Positions 45,336 to 55,445 of a stretch of 64,000 nt of DNA are shown in pieces. The DNA comes from Rhabditophanes sp. KR3021 (taxonomy: Eukaryota > Nematoda > Chromadorea > Rhabditida > Alloionematidae): NCBI GenBank assembly GCA_963281155.1, contig CAUJLY010000003.1:5952001-6016000 (forward strand), written 5' to 3'. Made by a program: the position numbers and the translations under genes. A model generated the notes under the pieces. That model was not told where the DNA came from. It searched no databases and worked only from the letters and a program-made list of their open reading frames with translations. How positions within the stretch are numbered: position 1 is the stretch's first letter; each line of letters starts with the position of its first letter.

Positions 45336-46013
45336 ATGAAGCTCAAAATAAAGCAACAATTTGTACAAAGAGGATTCAATAAATCTTTGACAGAAATAAA
45401 TTTTGGTCAATGCCTTTTAGCTGTAAACTGCAGACAATTTTCTAATTTCATTAACTCAAACAACATTACAAAATTAGAAATTAATGATTGCTCAATTAAG
45501 GATCCTCAATTAATCTCAGACCACTTCTTTCAATCAAACCAACAATTAAAAGAATTCAACTTGGAAAATTGCAAAGAAGTTTTTGATAATTTAACGGACG
45601 ACACTCTTCATAATTGGTCTGTGAATGAATCCTGGCTAGTCAAACTATTCTTAAGTAATGTTTCCTCAAAAATTACTTACAAAGGAATATCACGTCTCAT
45701 GGATGCTTTTCATTCACTCAACTTCTTTCAATTTAATATGCAAAATGAGAGAGAAAGCGGTATAGAAAGAATTTATTCTGGGGTTTTGGCTCTATCAATT
45801 GTAGAATGGAACAACTATTGGATACTTTCGAATGTTACGACAAATATATCAAGTACATTCATAAATCATCCAATACAGTTGCATTTATTTACACTTTTAC
45901 TAGTGTTACCCTTAATATTGTCCGGAAAGTTACTCTTCCTTGATTTTAGTTTGAATATTTACTCACTTATCTTCCCAAAAATAAATTACCATTTATGTAC
46001 AATTGTTTTATAA
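45336..46013 (+). CDS. LRR / F-box-associated-like protein, hypothetical
   Basis: 225 residues from the first ATG, single exon. Leucine-rich spacing is visible at SLTEINFGQC, ITKLEINDCSIKD and QLKEFNLENC, as in the F-box-associated regions of nematode F-box proteins. No F-box precedes it. The last 50 residues (LHLFTLLLVLPLILSGKLLF) are hydrophobic and AT-driven and may be read-through into non-coding sequence after a lost stop or splice site. It could be a partial gene. Low confidence in the 3' end. Confidence 0.4.
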   Translation: MKLKIKQQFVQRGFNKSLTEINFGQCLLAVNCRQFSNFINSNNITKLEINDCSIKDPQLISDHFFQSNQQLKEFNLENCKEVFDNLTDDTLHNWSVNESWLVKLFLSNVSSKITYKGISRLMDAFHSLNFFQFNMQNERESGIERIYSGVLALSIVEWNNYWILSNVTTNISSTFINHPIQLHLFTLLLVLPLILSGKLLFLDFSLNIYSLIFPKINYHLCTIVL

Positions 46014-46588
46014 CTTTCAGGTATTTAATATTCACATGCCTTTGTTGGCATTCGAATATCAATTAACTTATTTGAAATATTAAATTAAGTCGTATATTTT
46101 TGATCTTTGAATTAAACAAGATGATGAAATATATTGTACAAACAATATTTCAAAATTGACAAAACAAATATTTCAAAATGTACTTACGCACATAAATTCG
46201 TCATTCTTTGACATATAAAATATATGTCTCTTAATTTGTGAAAATACATACACTCCGAATTTTTTTGTTGCTCTGAATATTTATGATTTCAGACAGGTAG
46301 TGACTAAGCACCCATTTGTTATTCATCATCGCATAATTTATTTACGACTATTAGTAAGAAATTATCACTTAACATCGAAAATAGGCTGTCCTGACAATAT
46401 TATATAAGGATCAAAATTGAAATTACATTTATCAGTTCTAAGCAATTTATTTTGTTTAGTCGATCACAAACAGTTTTTCTTTGCCACAAGATTATTCATT
46501 ATTTTTATCTACCCAATTCTTATTCTGATCCTTTCCTCAACTATTACTAAAAACTGTATCTCGAATATCTATTTATATTAAAAATACA
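46014..46588. other. intergenic
   Basis: Contains TATATAAGG at 46401-46409, about 180 nt before the next ATG. No gene recognised. Confidence 0.5.
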
Positions 46589-48922
46589 ATGACTTTGAAA
46601 AACAAGACATTGTTCCCAAAGAACGTCACAGCTGATTATTTTAAGGATCGTATTGAAGATTACAATCAATATGTCTTACCTCAGGCAGCTTTAACTAAAA
46701 TGGTTTCTCTTTGTAACAACAACTTTTGCTTTACTTCTTTCGACACCTATAGACTGAGATGCATTTATGACTATCCAACTTTTCATTCTTATTACCCAAC
46801 TTTGGGTTCGAATTGTATCGTTAGAAGTCCAATCGTGACTAAATATGATCAACCTTTTCCGGCATTTGATGATAGATTATTAGGAGGTTCTGTTTGTATA
46901 AACTGTGGTGAAATTTTCAAAATTAATCCTAAAATGGATAAAAAAGGACAAAGAATAAAGTGTTTGATCACAGATGGTGATGGCATTATACTTAAAGAAT
47001 ACAAGGAACATAAAACTATGTCTATTCCAGATAAAGAAAGAACAAACTTTGATGAAACTCCTACCAAGGACAATTCGAAGGTTAAGCATACTATCGTTGC
47101 CATTCATTGTGATATAGTTTATACAACTGCTGGTATTGCTGTTGCTTCATGTTATTTGGTTGATCCTAAATTCAATTTAATTTTGGCTGAGACAGTTAAG
47201 ATTGATCAACGGGTAGTTACGTCTTACCACCCATTGAATAATTATTTGAAGACAAAAAATGTTAATCAGCATGGAATCACACTTGAAGAATTAAAGCAGA
47301 AAATCTTCGCATTGGTTGATAAAAGCACTATTATCGTTGGTTTTGATTTGGCTCCTATTTTAAGAACTTTGAAAATTGTTCACAGGAATATTGTGGATTT
47401 AGCTTTTCATGCTCGATTCATTGAATACAAAGACAGTTTATTCAATTATCTAAAAGATCTTGCTCAAAAGACTGAAAGTATTTCTTCTCATAAAAATGGT
47501 TCTAAGCAATCCAGTGAATTGATGGCTACCGCTTATATTACCTTGATTTGCATCATTTATATGGATAATGAAAATGGAAGGGATGATTCCATTTTGCTAT
47601 TGTTGAAGGATAAAGAATCTATAACTGATGAATCGTCTGATAGTGATTTTGAAGAAATTGAGTTTGATGAAAGCTGTCAAATTTTTGATAAATACAGAAA
47701 ACCCTTGATTATTAATAATTATAAAGATAGAAGAATTGTTAGAGAAGCTAAAAAGGATCCTAACAATTTTGAATTGAATTTTGTCTTGCCTCCCAAAATA
47801 AGTACTCAAAGTATTGAAGAAACTAACGAGGAAGGTCCAAAATATATCGAAATTAAAAAACATATTCCAGTAAGAGGATTATGGGTTGCTCATGATTTGA
47901 CTGATCTTTCAGAGGTTGAGGATGAAGAAGCTGGGTATGATGAATCTATTAGTGGTAGTTCAAATAATATTTACCGTGAAAAGGTATACTCTAAGATGTA
48001 CAATCTTCTTAAGTCCAAGATTAACACATATGATCATGACAACATTAAATGTGGGTTTCCGGTTTGGAGTTCTATTAAAGTTAACAATCGACTTGAATTG
48101 GCTAATACTTTCAAAAGATACAGAAGAAAGGATTTTCTTGGTCCAAATCAAACTGTTGTTGAATGTGCCAAATGTAATAAGGAGTATTCAATTGACGATG
48201 AATGTAATCAAACTGATTTAGAAAATGTCTGTGTTCCTGTTAATGAAGAAGGTTTTGAAGACCTATATAGTGTTCATTATATGAAAACGTTGCCTTATAA
48301 AACCAGGGATACGTTTGAATTCGTATTTAATTATCGTTCAAATCATCAAGTTTTAATCGTTAATTCATCAATCGTTTACACTACTCATGGTCCTGAAATT
48401 GCTAAACTTTGTGTTTTAAATGCGTCTAAACAAGAAGTATTTAATATTTTAGTCAAAGTTGAAAACAAAGTTATAGAGTATGATTTTGAAAATACAAATC
48501 TAACTTCTGAAATTTTATCTTCAGCAACAACTGATAGAGAATGGGCTAGATCCAAGTTATTTAATTTGATGAATGATTCAACTATTTTAGTTGGATTTAA
48601 TTTGGCACTGACATTAAGATGCTTAAGGATCTGTTATGATAATGTAGTTGAATTACATTGGATCAAATCTAATAGTCCCATTACAAAGTTGTATCAAGTT
48701 CCAGCTTTTGATAAGTTGTGCAACAATGTTATCGCGAAGGAAAATTTATTATTTGACAGATCTGTGGCTACATTTGATTTAATTCAAAGATGCTTGAATG
48801 ATAAAAAAACAGTCAAAAAACAAAAGCGTTCGCAAGTTAGAGTTGATACTGAATATGAAAATGAATTGAGAGATGACATTAGAATTGAAAAAAACGCTTA
48901 TAAACGGTTTTTATGGAATTAG
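46589..48922 (+). CDS. tandem degenerate REXO1-type exonuclease-fold protein (pseudoenzyme)
   Basis: 777 residues, single exon. Two repeated halves are separated by an acidic linker. Half 1 has a zinc-knuckle-like VCINCGEIF (near residue 103), then the exonuclease motif region AIHCDIVYTTAGI (171-183) in place of the REXO1 consensus DCEMVYTTRG. Motif II reads IIVGFDLAPIL (for GHSLESDL) and motif III QSSELMATAYITL (for HSSxEDAxACMxL). Half 2 has ECAKCNKEY (about 527), NSSIVYTTHGPE (about 590) and ILVGFNLALTL. Every DEDD acid is replaced, so RNA exonuclease activity is unlikely, while YTT, the G-x-[DN]-L-A loop and the CxxC are kept. Active relatives trim RNA 3' ends; a binding or scaffold role is inference. 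Paralogue follows at 50084. Confidence 0.75.
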   Translation: MTLKNKTLFPKNVTADYFKDRIEDYNQYVLPQAALTKMVSLCNNNFCFTSFDTYRLRCIYDYPTFHSYYPTLGSNCIVRSPIVTKYDQPFPAFDDRLLGGSVCINCGEIFKINPKMDKKGQRIKCLITDGDGIILKEYKEHKTMSIPDKERTNFDETPTKDNSKVKHTIVAIHCDIVYTTAGIAVASCYLVDPKFNLILAETVKIDQRVVTSYHPLNNYLKTKNVNQHGITLEELKQKIFALVDKSTIIVGFDLAPILRTLKIVHRNIVDLAFHARFIEYKDSLFNYLKDLAQKTESISSHKNGSKQSSELMATAYITLICIIYMDNENGRDDSILLLLKDKESITDESSDSDFEEIEFDESCQIFDKYRKPLIINNYKDRRIVREAKKDPNNFELNFVLPPKISTQSIEETNEEGPKYIEIKKHIPVRGLWVAHDLTDLSEVEDEEAGYDESISGSSNNIYREKVYSKMYNLLKSKINTYDHDNIKCGFPVWSSIKVNNRLELANTFKRYRRKDFLGPNQTVVECAKCNKEYSIDDECNQTDLENVCVPVNEEGFEDLYSVHYMKTLPYKTRDTFEFVFNYRSNHQVLIVNSSIVYTTHGPEIAKLCVLNASKQEVFNILVKVENKVIEYDFENTNLTSEILSSATTDREWARSKLFNLMNDSTILVGFNLALTLRCLRICYDNVVELHWIKSNSPITKLYQVPAFDKLCNNVIAKENLLFDRSVATFDLIQRCLNDKKTVKKQKRSQVRVDTEYENELRDDIRIEKNAYKRFLWN

Positions 48923-50083
48923 ACTAACTATATACTGGTATTTTTATTTAAAGTTGATAAAATAAAATAAATTCTATTTTGTAAATGAGTAAATATTTAA
49001 TGAAATTAAGGAAGTGAATCCAACGATGCTTTATACATTAGAGTTCAATATTTATTTGGGAATATTCGTGAATTTGTCCATTGTTCAATCTAAAATACTT
49101 TAATATGTATTTAACTTGAATCAAAATGACTTACCACAAAAATTTTGAATAGATTCAAGTATACTATTGGATGGGATTTTTAGTTTCAACAAAATAACCA
49201 AAGACATTTAAACTTTGATACTAATACGTATAATGTTGAAAGTTTAAAAGAACATAGTTCTTTAAAATAATTGCCAAATATTACAACTAGATAAAATTAA
49301 TTAAGTGAACAGTTTAGTCAGGTATTATGTAATTAATTTAATATGCAAATAATATCATATGAAGTGTCACTGGATTAATTAACTGGGATTTGATACCCTT
49401 ATTAAAGATCATTTTAAATTCTTCAATTGTTATATTGAGATCAACTTTTTTTTATAGAAATTGTTTTATCAAAAAAAGTTTAGAAATTTAAGATCGTTTG
49501 CTAATATGATTTAATCGTTGTTTCTTATGGATAATTTTGTTAAGTTTTGTGTTACATCATATTTGAGGTGAGAATAAAAAAATCATAATAGGTCACAAAT
49601 AAAAACTCAGTGTCTTTACTCTCATTAAATTTTCCCAAAAATCAATTTAACATCCATAAAAACTTTAATTATTAAAGCACATGTCATCAAATTCATTCAT
49701 TTTAGTCATCCGATTAGCTATTTTATTATATTCACCGAATTATTACCATCAAAACTCATTATGTCACATATCCATAGTCATTCATGCTACAAACTAATTA
49801 CCAACATGACGTTGAAAAGTAAATATTATGTTGAAATATATTCTTTAACAACAAATACTTTTTATTATATGTTGAAATATTATTCCCTTTATAAGTAAAG
49901 CAGTTTGGTTCATTATTTTACTCAAAAAGGTTTACCACTCGTGATTATTATCCCTAATCATCTATTTATCTTTTTTGTTAGAGGGAAAAACAAATTTCCA
50001 ACCATTTTAGCCATACTTTTATTGCCTATGCCAGTAGGAGAGCTACATATACAAAAACCCACGCCAGACATCTATCACTAGCA
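48923..50083. other. 1.16-kb intergenic region between REXO1-like paralogues
   Basis: AT-rich, no coding frame. Two copies of a phrase close to ATGTTGAAATAT occur near 49829 and 49869. Nothing else supported. Confidence 0.5.
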
Positions 50084-51449
50084 ATGCCTTCTGATAGCCA
50101 CAAAATTATTCCTTCGAATGCAGATACTAATTACTTCAAAAAATTAGTTGACACATACAACTACAAAACATTCCTACATACTCATCAAGTATACGATTTT
50201 GGAACTTACTTGAAAAACTACTCCAGCCCCTATTTTTACGACTACTACAATTATTGCACTTTCCCAGTCCTTCACAAGCCAGGCAAACTTCCCATTCGAA
50301 ACCAATTAGGTACAGCAACACAATACGTTGGAGCGTACGCTGAAAAGGATAGTTACGACAGAGTATGTACAAACTGTGGGCAAAATTACCTAGTATGGCT
50401 TGACTTGGAACCCCAAGAATTTAACCCACGATGTGAGATTGTTGATGGGACAGGCAAAATCTTAAGAACTTGGAGAGAGCACCAAACACAAATGTTGTCA
50501 TATGAAAAAAGAGCTAAAATGACTCCAAGAAATATTGACGCTAGTGTATGTAAAGTTGTTGCCATTCATGGAGATTTAATTTATACTACAGGTGGCCTTG
50601 AAATAATTGGCTTGTATCTAGTCGACAGTAACTTTAATTTATTACTCTCAGAGACCGTTCCATTTCGCGACAGGTAAATTTAATTTGCAAAGCAACGAGC
50701 ACATTTGCAATTTTACCCAATATTGTGTTTGTTCAAAGAATAATATATGTATATTTCTTTCCAGAATTGTGAATTCCGGGTACCCAAATAACAATAACGT
50801 CCGAATGTCCAAGATAGGTAACTTTTCATGTACATTAAAGGAATTGCAAGAAAAGGTAAACAAACTTATTGACAGTCAAACTTTAGTGATTGGTTATAAT
50901 TTGGCACCAGTACTAAGAGCCTTAGAACTTGACTATTCGTTTTGTGTGGATTTATCAATAGCCACCCAGTTTAAAAATTCAATTTTGCCACTCAAGGAAT
51001 ATTTGTTCGGGTTAAGTCAGGATATTAATGAGATTGGAGTTCTGCGAAACAATAACGAAAACAAAAAATCAACTGAAAAGAAGGCTTCTGCTTACATGGC
51101 CATTATGTTGAGTTTGTGGAATGAAAGTAAATTACTTAAATTTAAAAAATCGAATAGAATTGATCATCCAAAGATTGACACTGAACATGACATTGTCATA
51201 ATTAAAGATCATTTAGAAGACGATGGATTAGAAGTACTTGACGGTAAAGTAACTAACGATGAAATTGAAATAGTCGAGTTTACTAAAAAAGTTCCAGATG
51301 AAAAGCTTTCACATAGGAAGGAGAGAAAGATCAAAAATAATCAAAGTGTTCCTAGAACTGATGGAACAGAAAAAAACTTTTATTTAACGGATTCTCGCGA
51401 ACCATCTCCTGCTTCAGCCTCTGATTTCATAATTGCAACACTAACGTAA
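50084..51449 (+). CDS. degenerate REXO1-type exonuclease-fold protein (pseudoenzyme)
   Basis: Two exons (50084-50673, 50765-51449; 91-nt intron) give 424 residues. Order as in one half of the gene at 46589: VCTNCGQNY (about residue 94), AIHGDLIYTTGGLEI (about 159) where REXO1 has DCEMVYTTRGLE, a strand RIVNSGYP across the intron, then VIGYNLAPVLRALEL, and KKASAYMAIML at the motif III position. All catalytic acids are missing. The intron falls just after the beta strand that follows the YTT motif, whereas the neighbour is intronless. The C-terminal 100 residues are charged and disordered. It lies in the same orientation 1.16 kb downstream, a tandem duplicate with about one third identity by eye. 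Confidence 0.75.
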
Positions 51450-51813
51450 CATTAAAGTCATCAGAAGCCTCCACACTAATAGAGAGTCACTAGAGGTAAT
51501 ATTTATTTGTATTGTATATTATTTATGTATGATAGGTTTCTTGTGTATAAATAGAAAGTTTGAGAACGGCCTGTGGTCATAACACTTTAACAGTTTGCTT
51601 CTATTTTTTTATGTTTTAATTATTTTGAATATTGTTTACTAATAAACTTTTATTTAACGCAACATTGTATTTTATTATTTAGATAAAATTAAAATGTTAA
51701 ATCAAAACGTTTACTCAAAAAATAAATACTTTATCAAAGTTCAATTATACATATATCGTAATGCAATACTTTTTGAAAGTAAAATATTGAAACGTCATTT
51801 AATATGTTTTTCT
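51450..51813. other. intergenic
   Basis: 3' flank of the REXO1-like gene; AATAAACTTTT near 51638 is a possible poly(A) signal. No gene recognised. Confidence 0.5.
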
Positions 51814-52053
51814 CAAATAAAATGAAAAAAGTGACATTTTACTCGTCCACTGAAAGATAATATATTTTTTTAAAAAAATCAGGACTTACTTTCCAAATAA
51901 AATAAAAATTACATTGCTAAAAATAATCAAATGAATAGCACATGTCAAATTAGAAAACAAAAATCTATTCAAGGTAATATTTGATGCAACCAAATAAATT
52001 ATTCTGCCTATGAAAAACAAAGTAACTATGAATAGAGCAATTTGTTGAGCCAT
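51814..52053 (-). CDS. very small two-TM membrane protein, two exons
   Basis: Exons 51886/51890-52053 and 51814-51849 join through a 40-nt GT-AG intron (donor GTAAGT, acceptor TATCTTTCAG). The product has 66 residues, almost all in two hydrophobic segments: ALFIVTLFFIGRIIYLV and IHLIIFSNVIFILF. A TATA box lies 38-47 nt before the ATG. It could be a tiny membrane protein or the surviving first exons of a 7TM receptor, since the Srt gene lies 740 nt away on the other strand. No family recognised. Confidence 0.4.
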
Positions 52054-52090
52054 TGTATATATGAAGAACGTTCTTACAGCCTTTTGATTA

Positions 52091-52100
52091 CCTTTTATAG
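52091..52100 (-). promoter_or_regulatory. TATA box of the two-TM gene
   Basis: The minus strand reads CTATAAAAGG, the same core as at 6426-6435, and lies 38 nt before the ATG. Confidence 0.45.
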
Positions 52101-52742
52101 TTTTGTTAAGGACGGAATGTCTAGAACGTACTAATAGCTATAATTTATACTATTTAAATTATCAAAGTACCAGATTAGGAATACAACTTTTCGAAACTTC
52201 TTTTCTTTATCATTGCCTTGCAGACGCCCTATCCCTAACCAAATGAGATTTTAACTTTCTACATAAGAACGTTGATTAATGTAGACCTATTTTGACACTT
52301 ATAAACATAGTACAGAAAAATACTTTCTTGCCACATGTGGGCTTCCCTTATTAGTCGTCCTAGCAAGCAAGCCACTTGATTTCTAAAAGTTATGTTATGT
52401 AGACTAAATGTCATTAAAGATGTGTATGTAAGTCTATTTAATAAAGTAAGTTACTAAACTATAAGACTTGAATAAAAACAATTATATAATTAAAAATATG
52501 TACTTTAAATACGTATATTTTAATCAGTTGTAATTTTTATAATTAATTACAAGACATTGCACTTTTACAATGGGTTTTTAATCATATTATAAAGGTTTTT
52601 GTTAGGTCGAATGTTCTTTTAAGTACAAATTCTCTGAATTGCATTATTGCAGGTGAATGGTAAATAGGCAACATTGTTGTTAGAATTTCTTGAAAATATT
52701 TTTGTCACAGTTCAAAATGAGCAGATGACTTAATAAGCCAGC
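52101..52742. other. intergenic
   Basis: Shared upstream region of the two divergent membrane genes at 51814 and 52795. No coding frame. Confidence 0.5.
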
Positions 52743-52750
52743 TATATAAG
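52743..52750 (+). promoter_or_regulatory. TATA box of the Srt receptor
   Basis: TATATAAG, 45 nt before the ATG at 52795. Confidence 0.5.
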
Positions 52751-52794
52751 AATATTTTCTACTCACTCAATTCATTTGTTTGCGATACAATAAT

Positions 52795-53790
52795 ATGTGG
52801 TTTATTTTTGATCCTTACTTGTACAATGAAAAATATAATTGCAGTATATTGAATCAAGCTGAATGGAATGCTCTTCTTGATCCTAATTTACCTATCGCAT
52901 TGTTATATTTGATACCAGGTTTATTTAGTCTCATATCGTACATTCCAACAATAGTCATCATCAATAAAGCTGAGTTTCAAAAAAATACAGCATATATTTT
53001 AATGAAATATATGAGCTATATTGATGTTGTTGCTCTTACAGTTGGATCTATAGTGCCTTCATATTATGCGTACAAAGGATACAGTTTTTGCCATGTGGGT
53101 TTTCCTGCGTATATTAATTCAGTTATCATTTTGATTTGCTGGTACATAGCATCATCTTTGGCTGTTTTCCTTGCATTCAATCGGTGTCTGGATTTGATAA
53201 ATTCCAATATAGCCCAAGCCATATTCGGTGGTAAGAAAATTTATTGGTGGATTGGAGTATCTTATGTTTACAGTATTATTCTAACTTTTTTCTTTCCCGT
53301 TCCGCTTTTCACCAAAATAGCCTTATTTTTTGATCCATTTTATGGAATATCAAGAGTAAGCAGTCTGTTGGAATCAAACTATCATAACTATGCCCATACT
53401 GTTCAAAATGCGATTGTCGCAATAGCATTAATCGTAACATATTTATATTTATGTGTAGTAGTAACGATACAATATTGGCAGCATCACACAATTGAAGTCA
53501 CGTCTTTTCAAAGAAAATTATTCTTTCAAGCTTTTATTATAGCGGGCGTAACATCTTTTGCAACTTCAAATTACGTATACATGCAATATTTTCCAGCAAC
53601 GAAATATACCATGATTATGGCACATTCGACATTTCAATTATCACATGGATTTACAGGAATAACATTTTGTTTTATTAATGAAACAGTCCGAAAGATTATT
53701 TACGACAATTATATTCCAAGTTGGTTGAAAGATAGGAAGATTACTTTGATAAAAATTTCTCCAGCGCCCGCATTTTTAAACCATATCTAA
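52795..53790 (+). CDS. srt-like: serpentine chemoreceptor, Srt family
   Basis: 331 residues from the ATG at 52795, single exon, seven hydrophobic segments. Srt landmarks are clear: LYLIPGLFSLISYIP in TM1, a conserved Cys in YSFCHVGFPAY, SSLAVFLAFNRCLDL at the end of TM3, IFGGKKIYWWI, FFDPFYGI in the second extracellular loop, YNYAHTVQN-like NYHNYAHTVQNAI, and LSHGFTGITFCFINETVRK at TM7. Srt proteins are nematode sensory-neuron GPCRs, ligands mostly unknown. The gene is intronless, which is unusual for this family. Identification is strong and supports the nematode assignment. Confidence 0.9.
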   Translation: MWFIFDPYLYNEKYNCSILNQAEWNALLDPNLPIALLYLIPGLFSLISYIPTIVIINKAEFQKNTAYILMKYMSYIDVVALTVGSIVPSYYAYKGYSFCHVGFPAYINSVIILICWYIASSLAVFLAFNRCLDLINSNIAQAIFGGKKIYWWIGVSYVYSIILTFFFPVPLFTKIALFFDPFYGISRVSSLLESNYHNYAHTVQNAIVAIALIVTYLYLCVVVTIQYWQHHTIEVTSFQRKLFFQAFIIAGVTSFATSNYVYMQYFPATKYTMIMAHSTFQLSHGFTGITFCFINETVRKIIYDNYIPSWLKDRKITLIKISPAPAFLNHI

Positions 53791-54020
53791 TAAATTCAAT
53801 TTAATTATCTTGTCAAATATTTAATGTGAATTCATAACTAAATATTAAATTACAGATTTATATAGCAGGAGTAAGGGTATTAATTAGTCACAATAAAAAA
53901 CTTCCGCTTTTTTGCAACATTCTTCTCTGTTATTAAAATTCAAATTATTCAAAACGATCAACACTGTTACTGGTTTGTAGCAAAAATATAGCCATGCTCT
54001 TAGTTAGCAAAACAAGAGAC

Positions 54021-54404
54021 TCATCATCTCTTATGACCCAGAGGATTTTGCAAACAAACAAATGTTTCTTAGAAGCCATGCTATTGAGCACTACTGCATT
54101 GATTCCGGAAGTTTTGGATCTATTTGGCATGTGGTAGATCCAAGAAAGAAAATACATATGGCTTTAAAGAAGTGGGCGACATTTTTGATTCTTTTGAAAG
54201 AGTTACATTGGTCTTTAGGGAGTTGACAAATCAAGATGCATTTGATAAAACTGACGTAGTATTAACAGTTTCTAATTTCCAAATAGCTTTAATTGTCAAC
54301 CAGATCAGAATTGTAATACTATCATTAAATGGTACCAATGACATACAAATTCAAAAACTATCCTCATTTGGACGACGAATGAATTTGAGATTATTGACGG
54401 TGTA
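54021..54404 (+). pseudogene. lit-1/NLK-like: Nemo-like / MAPK-type protein kinase relic
   Basis: One frame reads EHYCIDSGSFGSIWHVVDPR followed by MALKKW: the glycine loop (GSGxFGxxW), DPR and the Ala-Leu-Lys-Lys of beta strand 3. After a frame change near 54160 the next frame reads DIFDSFERVTLVFREL, matching NLK's FQNLVSCKRVFREL, then drifts. WxVxDPR plus ALKK and VFREL point to NLK rather than p38 or ERK. No HRD or DFG region was found downstream, so only the N-lobe survives with at least one frame shift. Not functional. Confidence 0.55.
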
Positions 54405-54906
54405 AAAAGATATAGCTTATAGTATCTTTTTGCCACTTTCCTAAAACAAATTAACAATGAATTCAGTTTGGTATCGGAAATCATACATGCGAATAACAAC
54501 TCTGATAATCAATTTTCAAAGATTGTTTATACTAATTAAGAATGGCACCGTTGTTTTGGTGGAACTGCAATTTATTCAGTAATACCATTGGAATACCCAT
54601 CAATAGTAAATCTCGATAGTGATATGAATACACAATATGATTTTGTTTTGAATAAGAAAAGACACGAAGACGGAAACTGTGACCAGTTGCCACTTCTCAA
54701 TTCATATATGAAAATTATAATGATTGAAGAAATGGCTTACAATTATCACAACGCTTCATTTCGGCATTCAAATCCTATCAAACGACCTAGATTGGCTAAA
54801 CTCCTTAGATTCTAATATATTTGATTTTCTTGAAACTGAAATCTCAAATTATACTAAAAATGTTTTAGCAATATTAAAGGCATCAAAACATTATTTGAGG
54901 TGTTAA
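54405..54906 (+). pseudogene. coding-like relic, several stops and frame changes
   Basis: One frame runs FATFLKQINNEFSLVSEIIH ... stop ... GGTAIYSVIPLEYPSIVNLD and ends RPRLAKLLRF-stop at 54815. A shifted frame continues DWLNSLDSNIFDFLETEI and VLAILKASKHYLRC-stop at 54906. The composition is protein-like but no domain is recognised. It probably continues from a gene that has lost its reading frame; relation to the kinase relic just upstream is unclear. Confidence 0.3.
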
Positions 54907-55002
54907 ATATACTGGGAACCCATAATCGTGGTTTATATTGAAGAGAAGGTTACTTTCTAAACATTAAACAAAATCAAACTAGATTTGCAGACATGGAATA
55001 TC

Positions 55003-55440
55003 AAATAGTTTGTTGGCTTATTACTCAAGTACAGTTACCAAAAATGTGTATTAGAGTTATTAATAAGGTAAACTATTTAGGTAGATGTGGGGATCAGTAA
55101 ATGCGTATTAGAAATGGTTGTCTGTGTAAACATGATATCCGCTGTTGTCATTAGATAAGATAATGGCTAATCAAAGACATTTGGGACTGTAGCTTATCAA
55201 TTTCTGTGTTACGAGGTAAAAAATATTTCTTAAGTTTTTGTTTGTTTCAAGAGAAATCCGTTGGCGGTTTGTTCTTTTTGCATATATGTGTTGTTTGAAT
55301 TGTTTGCATTATTTGACGTTGTTTTGTTTTAAAAGTTTGACTTGGAATTAAGAAAGAGAAGAAGAAAATTTAAATGCAGGCAATACTATTTCATGTGACT
55401 TTGTATTAGTTAATATGATTTTATATAATTTATTCCGATT
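55003..55440. repeat. copy 2 of the ~400-bp dispersed duplicated segment
   Basis: Direct-orientation partner of 30068-30475 with small indels. The ABCG coding region that adjoins copy 1 is absent here; a relic region adjoins instead. Confidence 0.85.
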
Positions 55441-55445
55441 TCATC

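Noticed and set aside
52780..52794. TTG start for the Srt receptor five codons upstream
   Set aside because: The ATG at 52795 is suitably spaced from the TATA box and gives the usual N-terminus; a TTG start is not needed.
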